IMG/VR virus record: IMGVR_UViG_3300035698_013387
Span: 1-20,153 of that record
Source: a virus
DNA length: 20,153 nt
Strand: one strand, 5' to 3'
Position 1 is the stretch's first letter; each line of letters begins with the position of its first letter. Below are positions 6,308 through 11,545 of the stretch, piece after piece. A program made the translations under genes and the position numbers. Below the pieces are notes generated by a model, which searched no databases, was not told the origin of the DNA, and saw nothing but the letters and a program-made list of their open reading frames with translations.

Positions 6308-6470
6308 CCTAACAGCCCATGAAATCTTAACCAAAAAACTTATTAAACAACAGAGAAGGTGTGAACTTCTTAGATATGTCTGGAAGAGAATGACTTTTGC
6401 TCCTGGGGTTCCTTATAACCTGGAAGAAGTTAAGGCTTTAATACTTGAATGGAAAAGGAAATATGAGTGA
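6300..6470 (+). CDS. small basic hypothetical protein, 56 aa
   Basis: AAGGAA about 6291-6296 precedes ATG 6300, and the stop overlaps the next start as ATGAGTGA. The protein is basic and helical: LTKKLIKQQRRCELLRYVWK, then a turn with Pro and Gly (FAPGVPYN), then a second helix. A two-helix nucleic-acid or protein-binding peptide is conceivable. No family recognised. Confidence 0.55.
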   Translation: MDSLTAHEILTKKLIKQQRRCELLRYVWKRMTFAPGVPYNLEEVKALILEWKRKYE

Positions 6471-6654
6471 TTTAAGCGATAAAGCTATTGAGGAATTTGA
6501 TAAAGAGGAGATGGACCTTCATTACAGGGACGGCTTTTGTGAGGTTCGGGAAGGATGCGAATGGTGCCGGAGACTTCAGTATGAGCTAGATTATTGGGCT
6601 GATTTCGAAGAGGATGAAAAAGATAGAATTATGAAGGAGAAAGATGATAACTGA
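6463..6654 (+). CDS. small acidic Cys-containing protein, 63 aa
   Basis: ATG 6463 with AAAGGA a few bases upstream is preferred to an in-frame TTG at 6445. The protein is strongly acidic (about one third Asp/Glu) and has FCEVREGCEWCRRL in the middle, giving three Cys that could contribute to a metal site. It overlaps the next gene by 11 bp. Highly acidic small phage proteins sometimes act as DNA mimics or inhibitors; nothing here shows that directly. Confidence 0.6.
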   Translation: MSDLSDKAIEEFDKEEMDLHYRDGFCEVREGCEWCRRLQYELDYWADFEEDEKDRIMKEKDDN

Positions 6655-7015
6655 TATGCAACACTGGAATGAAATTTTTGAACCTGGAAATGAATTCATG
6701 TTAGATGCTTGGGCTGACTATTATGATGGAGAAATGGTCAGATGGTTCCATGAGCGTGAAGCGTTCTTGAATAAACCACTTAGCGAAGTTGTAAAAGAAG
6801 GATATGAGATAGAGATAAACTTTGTTGAGAAGGATAACATGGAAAAGAAAATAGGAATTGAAGAAGGTAACACTTGTAATCGTGATGGTTGCCAGGGAAC
6901 GATGGTTTTTGAACGGGAGGGCGCTTGCGGTTGCCATATTAATCCACCATGTCAAAACTGTGTTGATGCTCCGCTGGTTTGTGACGAGTGTGGAACAGAG
7001 TTAGAGGAGGAATAA
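6644..7015 (+). CDS. Cys-rich zinc-binding protein, possible two-part fusion, 123 aa
   Basis: AAGGAG precedes ATG 6644. Residues 1-65 are acidic and aromatic without Cys. Residues 66-123 are a Cys-rich module: CNRDGC, then CGCHINPPCQNC, then LVCDECG, enough ligands for two zinc ions. The Cys-rich part has its own ATG at 6839 with AGAAGG 5 nt upstream, so it may also be made as a separate 58-residue protein. Either a fusion of two phage genes or an internal start is possible. Followed after 3 bp by a helix-turn-helix gene. Confidence 0.65.
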   Translation: MITDMQHWNEIFEPGNEFMLDAWADYYDGEMVRWFHEREAFLNKPLSEVVKEGYEIEINFVEKDNMEKKIGIEEGNTCNRDGCQGTMVFEREGACGCHINPPCQNCVDAPLVCDECGTELEEE

Positions 7016-7018
7016 AAG

Positions 7019-7294
7019 ATGGGAAGATTGCCGCTTAACTTGGATAAAATTACACAAGAGAAGTTTCAAATGACGGAAACAGAGTTTTGGGCAGAGTATC
7101 ACAAGAAATTAAAGCTTGGTACTCGATCTCTTGCCAGATTGTTGAGTTGCAGCAGCACAGCAGTCGGAAAACGATTGGATGCGTTAAAACTCAAACGCCA
7201 TTCACCCGGGAAGGATCAGAAGTCCAAAAAACGACAAAAGGCCTTTAAAGGTGTTCCACCTATTGAATTGGCCAAGGACGAGGGAGTTATATAA
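7019..7294 (+). CDS. small helix-turn-helix protein, 91 aa
   Basis: Residues about 35-60 (GTRSLARLLSCSSTAVGKRL) form a convincing helix-turn-helix: a first helix ending LARLL, a turn, and a recognition helix with TAVGKRLDAL. A basic tail follows (RHSPGKDQKSKKRQK), consistent with DNA binding. It may regulate this operon or bind the hairpin repeats at 5231-5313, which is inference. TAATG overlap couples it to the next gene. Confidence 0.65.
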   Translation: MGRLPLNLDKITQEKFQMTETEFWAEYHKKLKLGTRSLARLLSCSSTAVGKRLDALKLKRHSPGKDQKSKKRQKAFKGVPPIELAKDEGVI

Positions 7295-7434
7295 TGTTTT
7301 ATCTATGGCACTTATGGAACATGACAACCTTCCACGATGATACCAGGGATGCAACTTTGGAGTATTGGAAGCTTCTGGACGATATAGGCGGGTGGGAAGA
7401 ATTTTTAAAAAACAGTAGCTGGAGATATATATGA
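7294..7434 (+). CDS. small Trp-rich hypothetical protein, 46 aa
   Basis: ATG 7294 overlaps the stop of the preceding gene (TAATG), with GAGGGAG at about 7280-7286 upstream. The product is rich in Trp and aromatic residues (MFYLWHLWNM at the start; EYWKLLDDIGGWEEFL) and ends in WRYI encoded by the same bases that form the ribosome binding site of the next gene. It shares an ATGA junction with that gene. Function unknown. Confidence 0.5.
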   Translation: MFYLWHLWNMTTFHDDTRDATLEYWKLLDDIGGWEEFLKNSSWRYI

Positions 7435-7682
7435 GCGAAAAAGATGATTTTTCAGAAAAGATGCGGGAAGCCCTGCTTGAGTTTGGGGGTAAGGTGGAAG
7501 AACTACTCAAAGAGTTTATCACTGACGAAGAAGCGGTAAAAAATATGCAGACAGTAACGTATTCGGATAAGCCGGGATTTATTGAGTACAGGTTTAATAC
7601 CGTCCCGATGTTTTATACGGAGATGGATATATCTGATGCTGTAGTTACTTTTAAAATAGTGAGGTATGCACATAACAGATGA
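7431..7682 (+). CDS. hypothetical protein, paralog 1 of a tandem pair, 83 aa
   Basis: GGAG at 7421-7424 precedes the ATG. An N-terminal amphipathic helix (DDFSEKMREALLEFGGKVEE) is followed by an alpha/beta half containing DKPGFIEYRF, MFYTEMDI and FKIVRY. The gene at 7738 encodes the same pattern in the same order, so the two are paralogs from a tandem duplication. The family is not recognised. The DNA around both starts is also duplicated (CTGGAGATATATATG at 7419-7433). Confidence 0.65.
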   Translation: MSEKDDFSEKMREALLEFGGKVEELLKEFITDEEAVKNMQTVTYSDKPGFIEYRFNTVPMFYTEMDISDAVVTFKIVRYAHNR

Positions 7683-7737
7683 GGACGGTACAAACTAAAA
7701 CTGGCTGGAAAGTAATAACCACCAACTGGAGATATAT

Positions 7738-7986
7738 ATGGACGAAGAAATAGCAAAGTTTCACGAAACGATGGCTAAAGCCATAAAAGAGTTTGGCGAT
7801 GATGTGGAAAATGAACTCGCAACTCTCATTCCCAAGGGATTGGAAGACAGGGTGAAGAAAATCTGTTTCGAGGATAGACCTGGATTCACCGAGTATAGGT
7901 TCGATGATATCTCGGTTTTTTATACAGAATTGTTTATACCTGAAGGTGTAGTTAAATTCAAAATAGGGAGATATATAAATGGCTAG
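7738..7986 (+). CDS. hypothetical protein, paralog 2 of a tandem pair, 82 aa
   Basis: Shares with the preceding gene the helix with EFG and VE, then DRPGFTEYRF, VFYTELFI and VVKFKIGRY, at matching positions. The start is preceded by an identical 15-base copy (7726-7740) of the other paralog's ribosome binding site and start. The two have diverged clearly in the middle (residues about 28-42), so the duplication is not recent. The 3' end overlaps the radical SAM gene by 8 bp. Function unknown. Confidence 0.65.
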   Translation: MDEEIAKFHETMAKAIKEFGDDVENELATLIPKGLEDRVKKICFEDRPGFTEYRFDDISVFYTELFIPEGVVKFKIGRYING

Positions 7987-8710
7987 AACGCTGGCAATAT
8001 ATGAACCAAAAGGAAGAGCTCTCGAATATTCACCTTTAGCCTGCAATCTTTATTCAGGATGCCTCCATGGTTGTACCTATTGTTACGGCCCTGCGGTTCT
8101 ACACAGAAAACGAGAAGTCTTCAGTGGCTTTGCCAAGCCAAGAGATAATATCCTCAAGCAAGTAGAAAAAGACTGCCGGACATTGGAAGGTGACGAACGA
8201 GAAATCTTGTTATGCTTTACGTCCGACCTTTACCAGCCCGGGGGAATTGACGACACCACCAGAAAAGCACTTCTGATCTTCGAAAAATACAATATGAAGA
8301 TCCAGGTCCTGACCAAAGGCGGGAACCGCGCGGTGAGAGACTTTGATATTCTGAAACGCAATAACTGGAAGTTCGGCACCACCTTGATATTTGTAGACAA
8401 CGCTCTTCAGAGAGAATGGGAGCCGAACGCTGCAAGTTTACTGGATCGGGTGAATACCATCAAGGAAGCCAAGAAACAGGGAATATTTACCTGGGTAAGC
8501 GTAGAACCAGTTATTGATCCGGATCAGGCTTTAATGGTGATGGAGTCTTTAATTGACTATGTAGATTTTTGGAAAGTAGGAAAAATCAATTATAACAAGG
8601 AATACGAGCAAAGAGTGGATTGGAAGAAGTTCGTCAATGATACAAAAGCTATTCTTCCTGAAGGCAAATATTACATTAAAAAAGATACTTTAGTGGCCGC
8701 AAGACTCTGA
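7979..8710 (+). CDS. radical SAM protein, SPL/photolyase-like, 243 aa
   Basis: The [4Fe-4S] cluster motif C-x3-C-x2-C is explicit (CLHGCTYC, Cys28, Cys32, Cys35) and is preceded by SPLACNLYSGC as in the spore-photoproduct-lyase-like group. Later segments fit a radical SAM barrel: LLCFTSDLYQP, IQVLTKGG, FGTTLIFVD, and WVSVEPVIDP. Such enzymes cleave S-adenosylmethionine to a radical; this group is annotated in many phages without a proven substrate. At 243 residues it is shorter than SplB and has no SPASM domain. GC content is slightly higher than in its neighbours. Its neighbours are the paralog pair upstream and a Gly/Lys-rich peptide downstream. Confidence 0.85.
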   Translation: MARTLAIYEPKGRALEYSPLACNLYSGCLHGCTYCYGPAVLHRKREVFSGFAKPRDNILKQVEKDCRTLEGDEREILLCFTSDLYQPGGIDDTTRKALLIFEKYNMKIQVLTKGGNRAVRDFDILKRNNWKFGTTLIFVDNALQREWEPNAASLLDRVNTIKEAKKQGIFTWVSVEPVIDPDQALMVMESLIDYVDFWKVGKINYNKEYEQRVDWKKFVNDTKAILPEGKYYIKKDTLVAARL

Positions 8711-8743
8711 TACCAACGATGGCCATCAAACACCATTTTGGTA
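8711..8743 (+). other. hairpin after radical SAM gene
   Basis: TACCAA (8711-8716) pairs with TTGGTA (8738-8743), and inside it ATGG (8719-8722) with CCAT (8733-8736). There is no T-run, so it is not a classical terminator. It begins immediately after the radical SAM stop codon. Confidence 0.5.
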
Positions 8744-8770
8744 AACACAACAAATAGGAGGTGATTAAAG

Positions 8771-8905
8771 ATGCCGAAAAGAGATAAAACAGGACCACCA
8801 TCAGGAGCAGGTGGAGCGAAAAAAGGAGCTGGTGGAGGCAAAGGAAATGCCTCAGGTAAAGGAACTGGAGCCAAGACCGGAGGCAAAAAAGGTACTAAGA
8901 AATAA
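8771..8905 (+). CDS. Gly/Lys-rich basic peptide, 44 aa
   Basis: A strong AGGAGGTGA (8757-8765) precedes ATG 8771. The peptide begins MPKRDKTGPPSGAGG and continues with repeating G-x-G-K units to a Lys-rich end. It has no hydrophobic core and must be disordered. The MPxxDxTGP opening resembles small Gly-rich proteins of the MPRGDGTGP type seen in many phages and anaerobes. The codon pattern, without stops and with a strong ribosome binding site, supports a real gene. It could bind nucleic acid, or be a substrate of the neighbouring radical SAM enzyme; both are guesses. Confidence 0.65.
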   Translation: MPKRDKTGPPSGAGGAKKGAGGGKGNASGKGTGAKTGGKKGTKK

Positions 8906-8916
8906 CAAAGGAGGGA

Positions 8917-8957
8917 GTGCTGGCAGTAACAAGCTGACGAGTTTATTCTGTCAGCAC
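8917..8957 (+). other. 10-bp hairpin with orphan ribosome binding site
   Basis: GTGCTGGCAG (8917-8926) pairs with CTGTCAGCAC (8948-8957) over 10 bp with one G-U pair; AAC/GTT can extend the inner helix. No T-run follows. AAAGGAGGG at 8908-8916 lies just before it without a usable start codon. Confidence 0.6.
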
Positions 8958-8979
8958 AACTTTGTAAAAGGATAAAAAC

Positions 8980-9168
8980 ATGGGTATGGCTACCACAAGA
9001 ACAGATGATCATTTACAATATATATATTATTTTCATGATAGAGATATAAAGGATATATTTGATGATCTCAATGAACATCCTAAAAAAATAATAGAGCCAA
9101 AGGAGGATATTCAACTGGCGCATAAGAAGATGCCAATGAAAAAGGCGTTTTCTGTGCGTCATGTCTGA
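8980..9168 (+). CDS. hypothetical protein, 62 aa
   Basis: AAAAGGA before ATG 8980 supports the start. The product is polar and mostly helical (YYFHDRDIKDIFDDLNEHPK), with several His and Asp residues, and ends after a basic stretch (KKMPMKKAFSVRHV) at a TGA. The same frame stays open for another 49 codons beyond the TGA (to 9315), see the separate finding. Family not recognised. Confidence 0.5.
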   Translation: MGMATTRTDDHLQYIYYFHDRDIKDIFDDLNEHPKKIIEPKEDIQLAHKKMPMKKAFSVRHV

Positions 9169-9174
9169 CGGGCA

Positions 9175-9315
9175 ATGGCTGTTCTTGATTATATTACTGA
9201 GGATGAGAGGCTACTCACACATCAGATTAGGCTTGGGCTTGATCAGTCCAAGATGGTGTCCGGTTCGATTCCGGTGAGAAGGAAGGTGCCACCGCCGATC
9301 CAAAATCGGAGGTAA
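9175..9315 (+). CDS. doubtful small ORF, 46 aa, overlapping tRNA-like DNA
   Basis: ATG 9175 opens 46 codons in the frame of the preceding gene, with no good ribosome binding site. The first 25 residues (MAVLDYITEDERLLTHQIRL) look like a plausible helix. The rest (VSGSIPVRRK onward) coincides with a T-arm-like sequence and is typical of false translations of tRNA genes. It may be the remainder of the upstream gene after a TGA mutation. Confidence 0.25.
   Translation: MAVLDYITEDERLLTHQIRLGLDQSKMVSGSIPVRRKVPPPIQNRR
9211..9282 (+). tRNA. degenerate tRNA-like element
   Basis: The length is 72 nt, as for a tRNA. CTACTCA (9211-9217) pairs with TGAGAAG (9275-9281) except one A-A mismatch. CTTGGGC (9232-9238) pairs with GTCCAAG (9246-9252) around the 7-nt loop TTGATCA, formally anticodon GAT. 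A T-arm with stem CCGG and loop TTCGATT lies at 9260-9274. The D-arm region is too short and unpaired, and the base after the anticodon is C, so this is at best a decayed or unusual tRNA. Confidence 0.35.
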
Positions 9316-9341
9316 GCAGGGTTCGAATCCCTAGCGGGTAA
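9294..9341 (+). tRNA. tRNA 3'-half-like fragment
   Basis: CCGAT/ATCGG around CCAAA (from about 9295) resembles a Trp-type anticodon arm lacking two loop bases. It is followed by a T-arm, AGGG-TTCGAAT-CCCT (9318-9332). No matching 5' acceptor strand for the 3' end GCGGGTA was found nearby. Probably a fragment next to the element at 9211-9282. Confidence 0.3.
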
Positions 9342-9363
9342 CATAATCACTTTATATATAAAC

Positions 9364-9392
9364 GTCCCCGGAATTATTGGCTCTCCGGGGAC
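9364..9392 (+). other. 9-bp hairpin without U-tract
   Basis: GTCCCCGGA (9364-9372) and TCCGGGGAC (9384-9392) are perfectly complementary with an 11-nt loop. ATTCTAAAA follows, so no U-tract. It lies about 23 nt after the tRNA-like fragment, the same arrangement as the hairpin at 4733 after the first tRNA-like element. Confidence 0.65.
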
Positions 9393-9418
9393 ATTCTAAA
9401 AAGGAAAGAAGAAATAAG

Positions 9419-9622
9419 ATGAAAATTATAATGTTAGCGGCTATGTACTGGTGGGCATTTATTATATTAGCGGTCTTAGCGTGGTCAATGAAATTAAAGT
9501 GGCATCAAGGTATTCTTGAAGTCATTGGAAGGTATGATGGATATGGGTGGTGGATCTTTTTAATAGTAGCAGCAATTGCTGGAGTGATACGATTGATGCT
9601 CAGTGGACTCAATGTGCAGTAG
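9419..9622 (+). CDS. small membrane protein, two predicted helices, 67 aa
   Basis: ATG 9419 with AAGGAAAGAAG upstream is preferred to the in-frame TTG at 9377, which lies inside a hairpin. Two hydrophobic segments are visible: residues about 3-22 (IIMLAAMYWWAFIILAVLAW) and about 43-62 (WWIFLIVAAIAGVIRLML), joined by a polar loop with KLKWHQG. Size and topology would allow a holin-like or superinfection-exclusion role. No lysin gene is nearby, so that remains a guess. Confidence 0.6.
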   Translation: MKIIMLAAMYWWAFIILAVLAWSMKLKWHQGILEVIGRYDGYGWWIFLIVAAIAGVIRLMLSGLNVQ

Positions 9623-9634
9623 ACTGGAGATCAA

Positions 9635-9982
9635 ATGAAATATGAATATAAGATAACTTTCAAGCGATTAACGGGTATAATAATGCCTGAATCTTTTTAT
9701 AAACCAATTCCTCCGGATGATTGTTGGGAGCATTACTCGACAGTTAAAAGAGGCGATCACCTTGTTTATTATTGGAAAAGAGAGATAACCGCGAAAAGCT
9801 TTAAAGATCCTGAAAAACAAAAGATTCTTCTATGGATGGAGAATTACATGGTAGAAGAAGACTTCCCAAAAGAATACCTAGATGCCTTATCCAAAATAGT
9901 AGGCCTCTTCAATGATTCCGAAGAAACAGAAAAAGAAATATTCGAGTTTGTAATAAACCTCTTCCAGAAGTATGCGGAGTGA
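9635..9982 (+). CDS. hypothetical protein, 115 aa
   Basis: CTGGAG about 11 nt upstream of ATG 9635 serves as ribosome binding site. The N-terminal half is beta-like with many aromatics (YEYKITFKRL, HLVYYWKRE). The C-terminal half is acidic and helical (YLDALSKIVGLF, then EEIFEFVINLFQKYAE-like sequence). Soluble. No recognised family. It sits 12 bp after the small membrane protein gene and just before the next small gene. Confidence 0.6.
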   Translation: MKYEYKITFKRLTGIIMPESFYKPIPPDDCWEHYSTVKRGDHLVYYWKREITAKSFKDPEKQKILLWMENYMVEEDFPKEYLDALSKIVGLFNDSEETEKEIFEFVINLFQKYAE

Positions 9983-9984
9983 TT

Positions 9985-10182
9985 ATGCAGGATATAACTA
10001 AAATACCTTATGATGAACTTGTTAAAGATCGGCAGGATTCAATCATTGATATTGGTCTTTGTGAGATTGCGTTATTGCAAGGTATTACCAAGTGTGGCGG
10101 TAAGAGTGTTAAAGAGCGTTTGAATACAAACAAAAACATTGTAGCTAAAATAGATGCTGAAATTGAAAGAAGGGAGCAATAA
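9985..10182 (+). CDS. small hypothetical protein, 65 aa
   Basis: CGGAG at 9975-9979 is well placed for ATG 9985; the in-frame GTG at 9979 overlaps it. The product is helical with two Cys (GLCEIALLQGITKCGG) and ends in a charged helix (NKNIVAKIDAEIERREQ) that could form a coiled coil. Its stop overlaps the next start as TAATG. No family recognised. Confidence 0.55.
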   Translation: MQDITKIPYDELVKDRQDSIIDIGLCEIALLQGITKCGGKSVKERLNTNKNIVAKIDAEIERREQ

Positions 10183-10550
10183 TGGAAGTATCCCAGGAAA
10201 TTAAAAACTATCTTGAACTCATTGATGCACAGTTCCTAAAATACAAACTGGAACGTATCTCCAGACTTGACACAAAATGGGGAATATGGTCTCGTAAAAT
10301 GAATTTAGAGATCAGGCCCAAGATGGATAAGCATCCTGACTCGTTGTTATACAAACACCTGTTCGTATATTGGATTACAATATCTCAATTGTTACAGCTT
10401 CATTTTAACTCGAAATTGGGTAAGACGTTCCTGAAGCGGAAGCTCAAGAAAGAAGCAGCACAACTTAAAGCAATGATTCTTACTGGCGATGTACCAGCCC
10501 TTAAGCTGGAAGAATTAACAAACAAACTCCTTTCAAGTACCAAACCATAA
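10182..10550 (+). CDS. basic helical hypothetical protein, 122 aa
   Basis: Starts by TAATG overlap with the previous gene, with AAGGGAG just upstream. The protein is basic and almost entirely helical, without Cys. A hydrophobic stretch in the middle (LFVYWITISQLLQLHF, residues about 65-80) could be a buried or membrane-peripheral helix. The C-terminal helix is amphipathic and Lys-rich. Last gene before the packaging module. Unrecognised. Confidence 0.6.
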   Translation: MEVSQEIKNYLELIDAQFLKYKLERISRLDTKWGIWSRKMNLEIRPKMDKHPDSLLYKHLFVYWITISQLLQLHFNSKLGKTFLKRKLKKEAAQLKAMILTGDVPALKLEELTNKLLSSTKP

Positions 10551-10555
10551 TGGGG

Positions 10556-10601
10556 TTGGCCGATCCCAAACAATCATGCCAAGCTGTAGAGAGCTTGCCA
10601 A
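10556..10601 (+). other. alternative hairpins between genes
   Basis: CAAGCT (10580-10585) pairs with AGCTTG (10592-10597) around a 6-nt loop. TTGGC (10556-10560) can instead pair with GCCAA at 10578-10582 or with GCCAA at 10597-10601. The structures are mutually exclusive and lie just ahead of the gene starting at 10617, so they could influence its translation. Confidence 0.4.
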
Positions 10602-10616
10602 TGGAAATTATTGTCT

Positions 10617-10940
10617 ATGACTTCTAGGGGTAAATTCGTCAGATTAGACTATAAATTATTAGATTCAATGAGCTGGAATCAATTATCAGTTTATGCACAA
10701 GCCACTTATGTTGTATTACGAAAGCATAGTTGGATAACTGGTGTGCAACTTGATAAGTTTCCGTTCGGTTGGACTGATATGCCAAATCCTAAGGCTATGT
10801 CAAAGGGAAGGTGGCAAAAATCTATGAATGAATTGTTAGTGAATTCCTTTATAAATAGATTAGAAGTAGGCAGCTACCCGAACAGAAAAACCATTTATGA
10901 GTTCTCTAATTGGTGGGAACAAAATTCAACAATGGATTAA
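10617..10940 (+). CDS. winged-helix-like protein, 107 aa
   Basis: ATG 10617 is chosen; TTG 10611 in frame is possible because GGAA at 10603 is weak for both. The sequence (FVRLDYKLLDSMSWNQLSVY, then AQATYVVLRKHSW, then a later KGRWQKSMNELLVNSFINRL) resembles the winged-helix fold at the N-terminus of phage replisome organisers and related DNA-binding proteins: helix, helix, then a recognition helix and wing. It has no further domain. Position directly ahead of the terminase genes suggests a role in DNA recognition for packaging or regulation, by inference. Confidence 0.55.
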   Translation: MTSRGKFVRLDYKLLDSMSWNQLSVYAQATYVVLRKHSWITGVQLDKFPFGWTDMPNPKAMSKGRWQKSMNELLVNSFINRLEVGSYPNRKTIYEFSNWWEQNSTMD

Positions 10941-10951
10941 GCGAGGAAAAG

Positions 10952-11545
10952 ATGGCAGTAGCAAAAGATAAAATAAACGATTTGGGCCTCAGCGTAGGGA
11001 ACGTGGCGGGCAAAGACCTTAAGTATTTAGCTTATGTCAGAACTTGTACCAGGGACAATTGCCCTGTGTTTAAAAGCTGCACCTATAATAAAAGAGGTAA
11101 ATGCTCGCTTGAACATACCTTCCTGAAGAATATCTATGTTTCATGGGTTGATCCGGTGCATGGCCTGGGGGATGTTTTAACACAACCTCAATTGCATAGA
11201 CTTGGCAATCATGTAATGCCTCTCTACAGTATATATATCAGATTATCAAAGGAGATGTTTGCCTTAGACGCGTTGACGTACACTGACGGCAAACTCCAGA
11301 AAAGGCCTTATCCTCAGTTGAAGGAAATACGCGATACTCTTAAATCAATTACCATGGAGCTAGATAAAATAGGCCTGGACAAACTGTGGGAGAAAAAGTT
11401 CAAAAATAAAATAATGCCCGCAGACCAATCTATACCTGAGGCAATGGATTCTGAGGCTATGAAGTACGGTAACACTAATAGATATAAAGTTTTAGAAAAA
11501 GATAAAAAGGATAAGGAGGCCAAATCAAATGACGATGATTCGTGA
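10952..11545 (+). CDS. Cys-cluster protein, candidate small terminase subunit, 197 aa
   Basis: GAGGAAAAG before ATG 10952 decides the start; the upstream in-frame ATG at 10910 overlaps the previous gene deeply. A Cys cluster at residues 32-51 (C-x4-C-x5-C-x7-C, around CTRDNCPVFKSC) probably binds zinc. Helices follow (PLYSIYIRLSKEMFALDAL; LKEIRDTLKSITMELDKI) and the C-terminus is a charged, disordered tail. The small terminase normally lies just upstream of TerL and binds the packaging site. Position and helical content fit, but no TerS family is recognised directly. The 3' end overlaps TerL by 17 bp. Confidence 0.55.
   Translation: MAVAKDKINDLGLSVGNVAGKDLKYLAYVRTCTRDNCPVFKSCTYNKRGKCSLEHTFLKNIYVSWVDPVHGLGDVLTQPQLHRLGNHVMPLYSIYIRLSKEMFALDALTYTDGKLQKRPYPQLKEIRDTLKSITMELDKIGLDKLWEKKFKNKIMPADQSIPEAMDSEAMKYGNTNRYKVLEKDKKDKEAKSNDDDS

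Noticed and set aside
8671-9012. 113-codon minus-strand reading frame rich in Pro and Ala
   Set aside because: It is the antisense shadow of the Gly/Lys-rich peptide gene and the end of the radical SAM gene; its proline-rich product mirrors Gly codons and it has no ribosome binding site.
9364-9392. Intrinsic terminator
   Set aside because: The stem is strong but no U-tract follows, so it is listed as a hairpin only.
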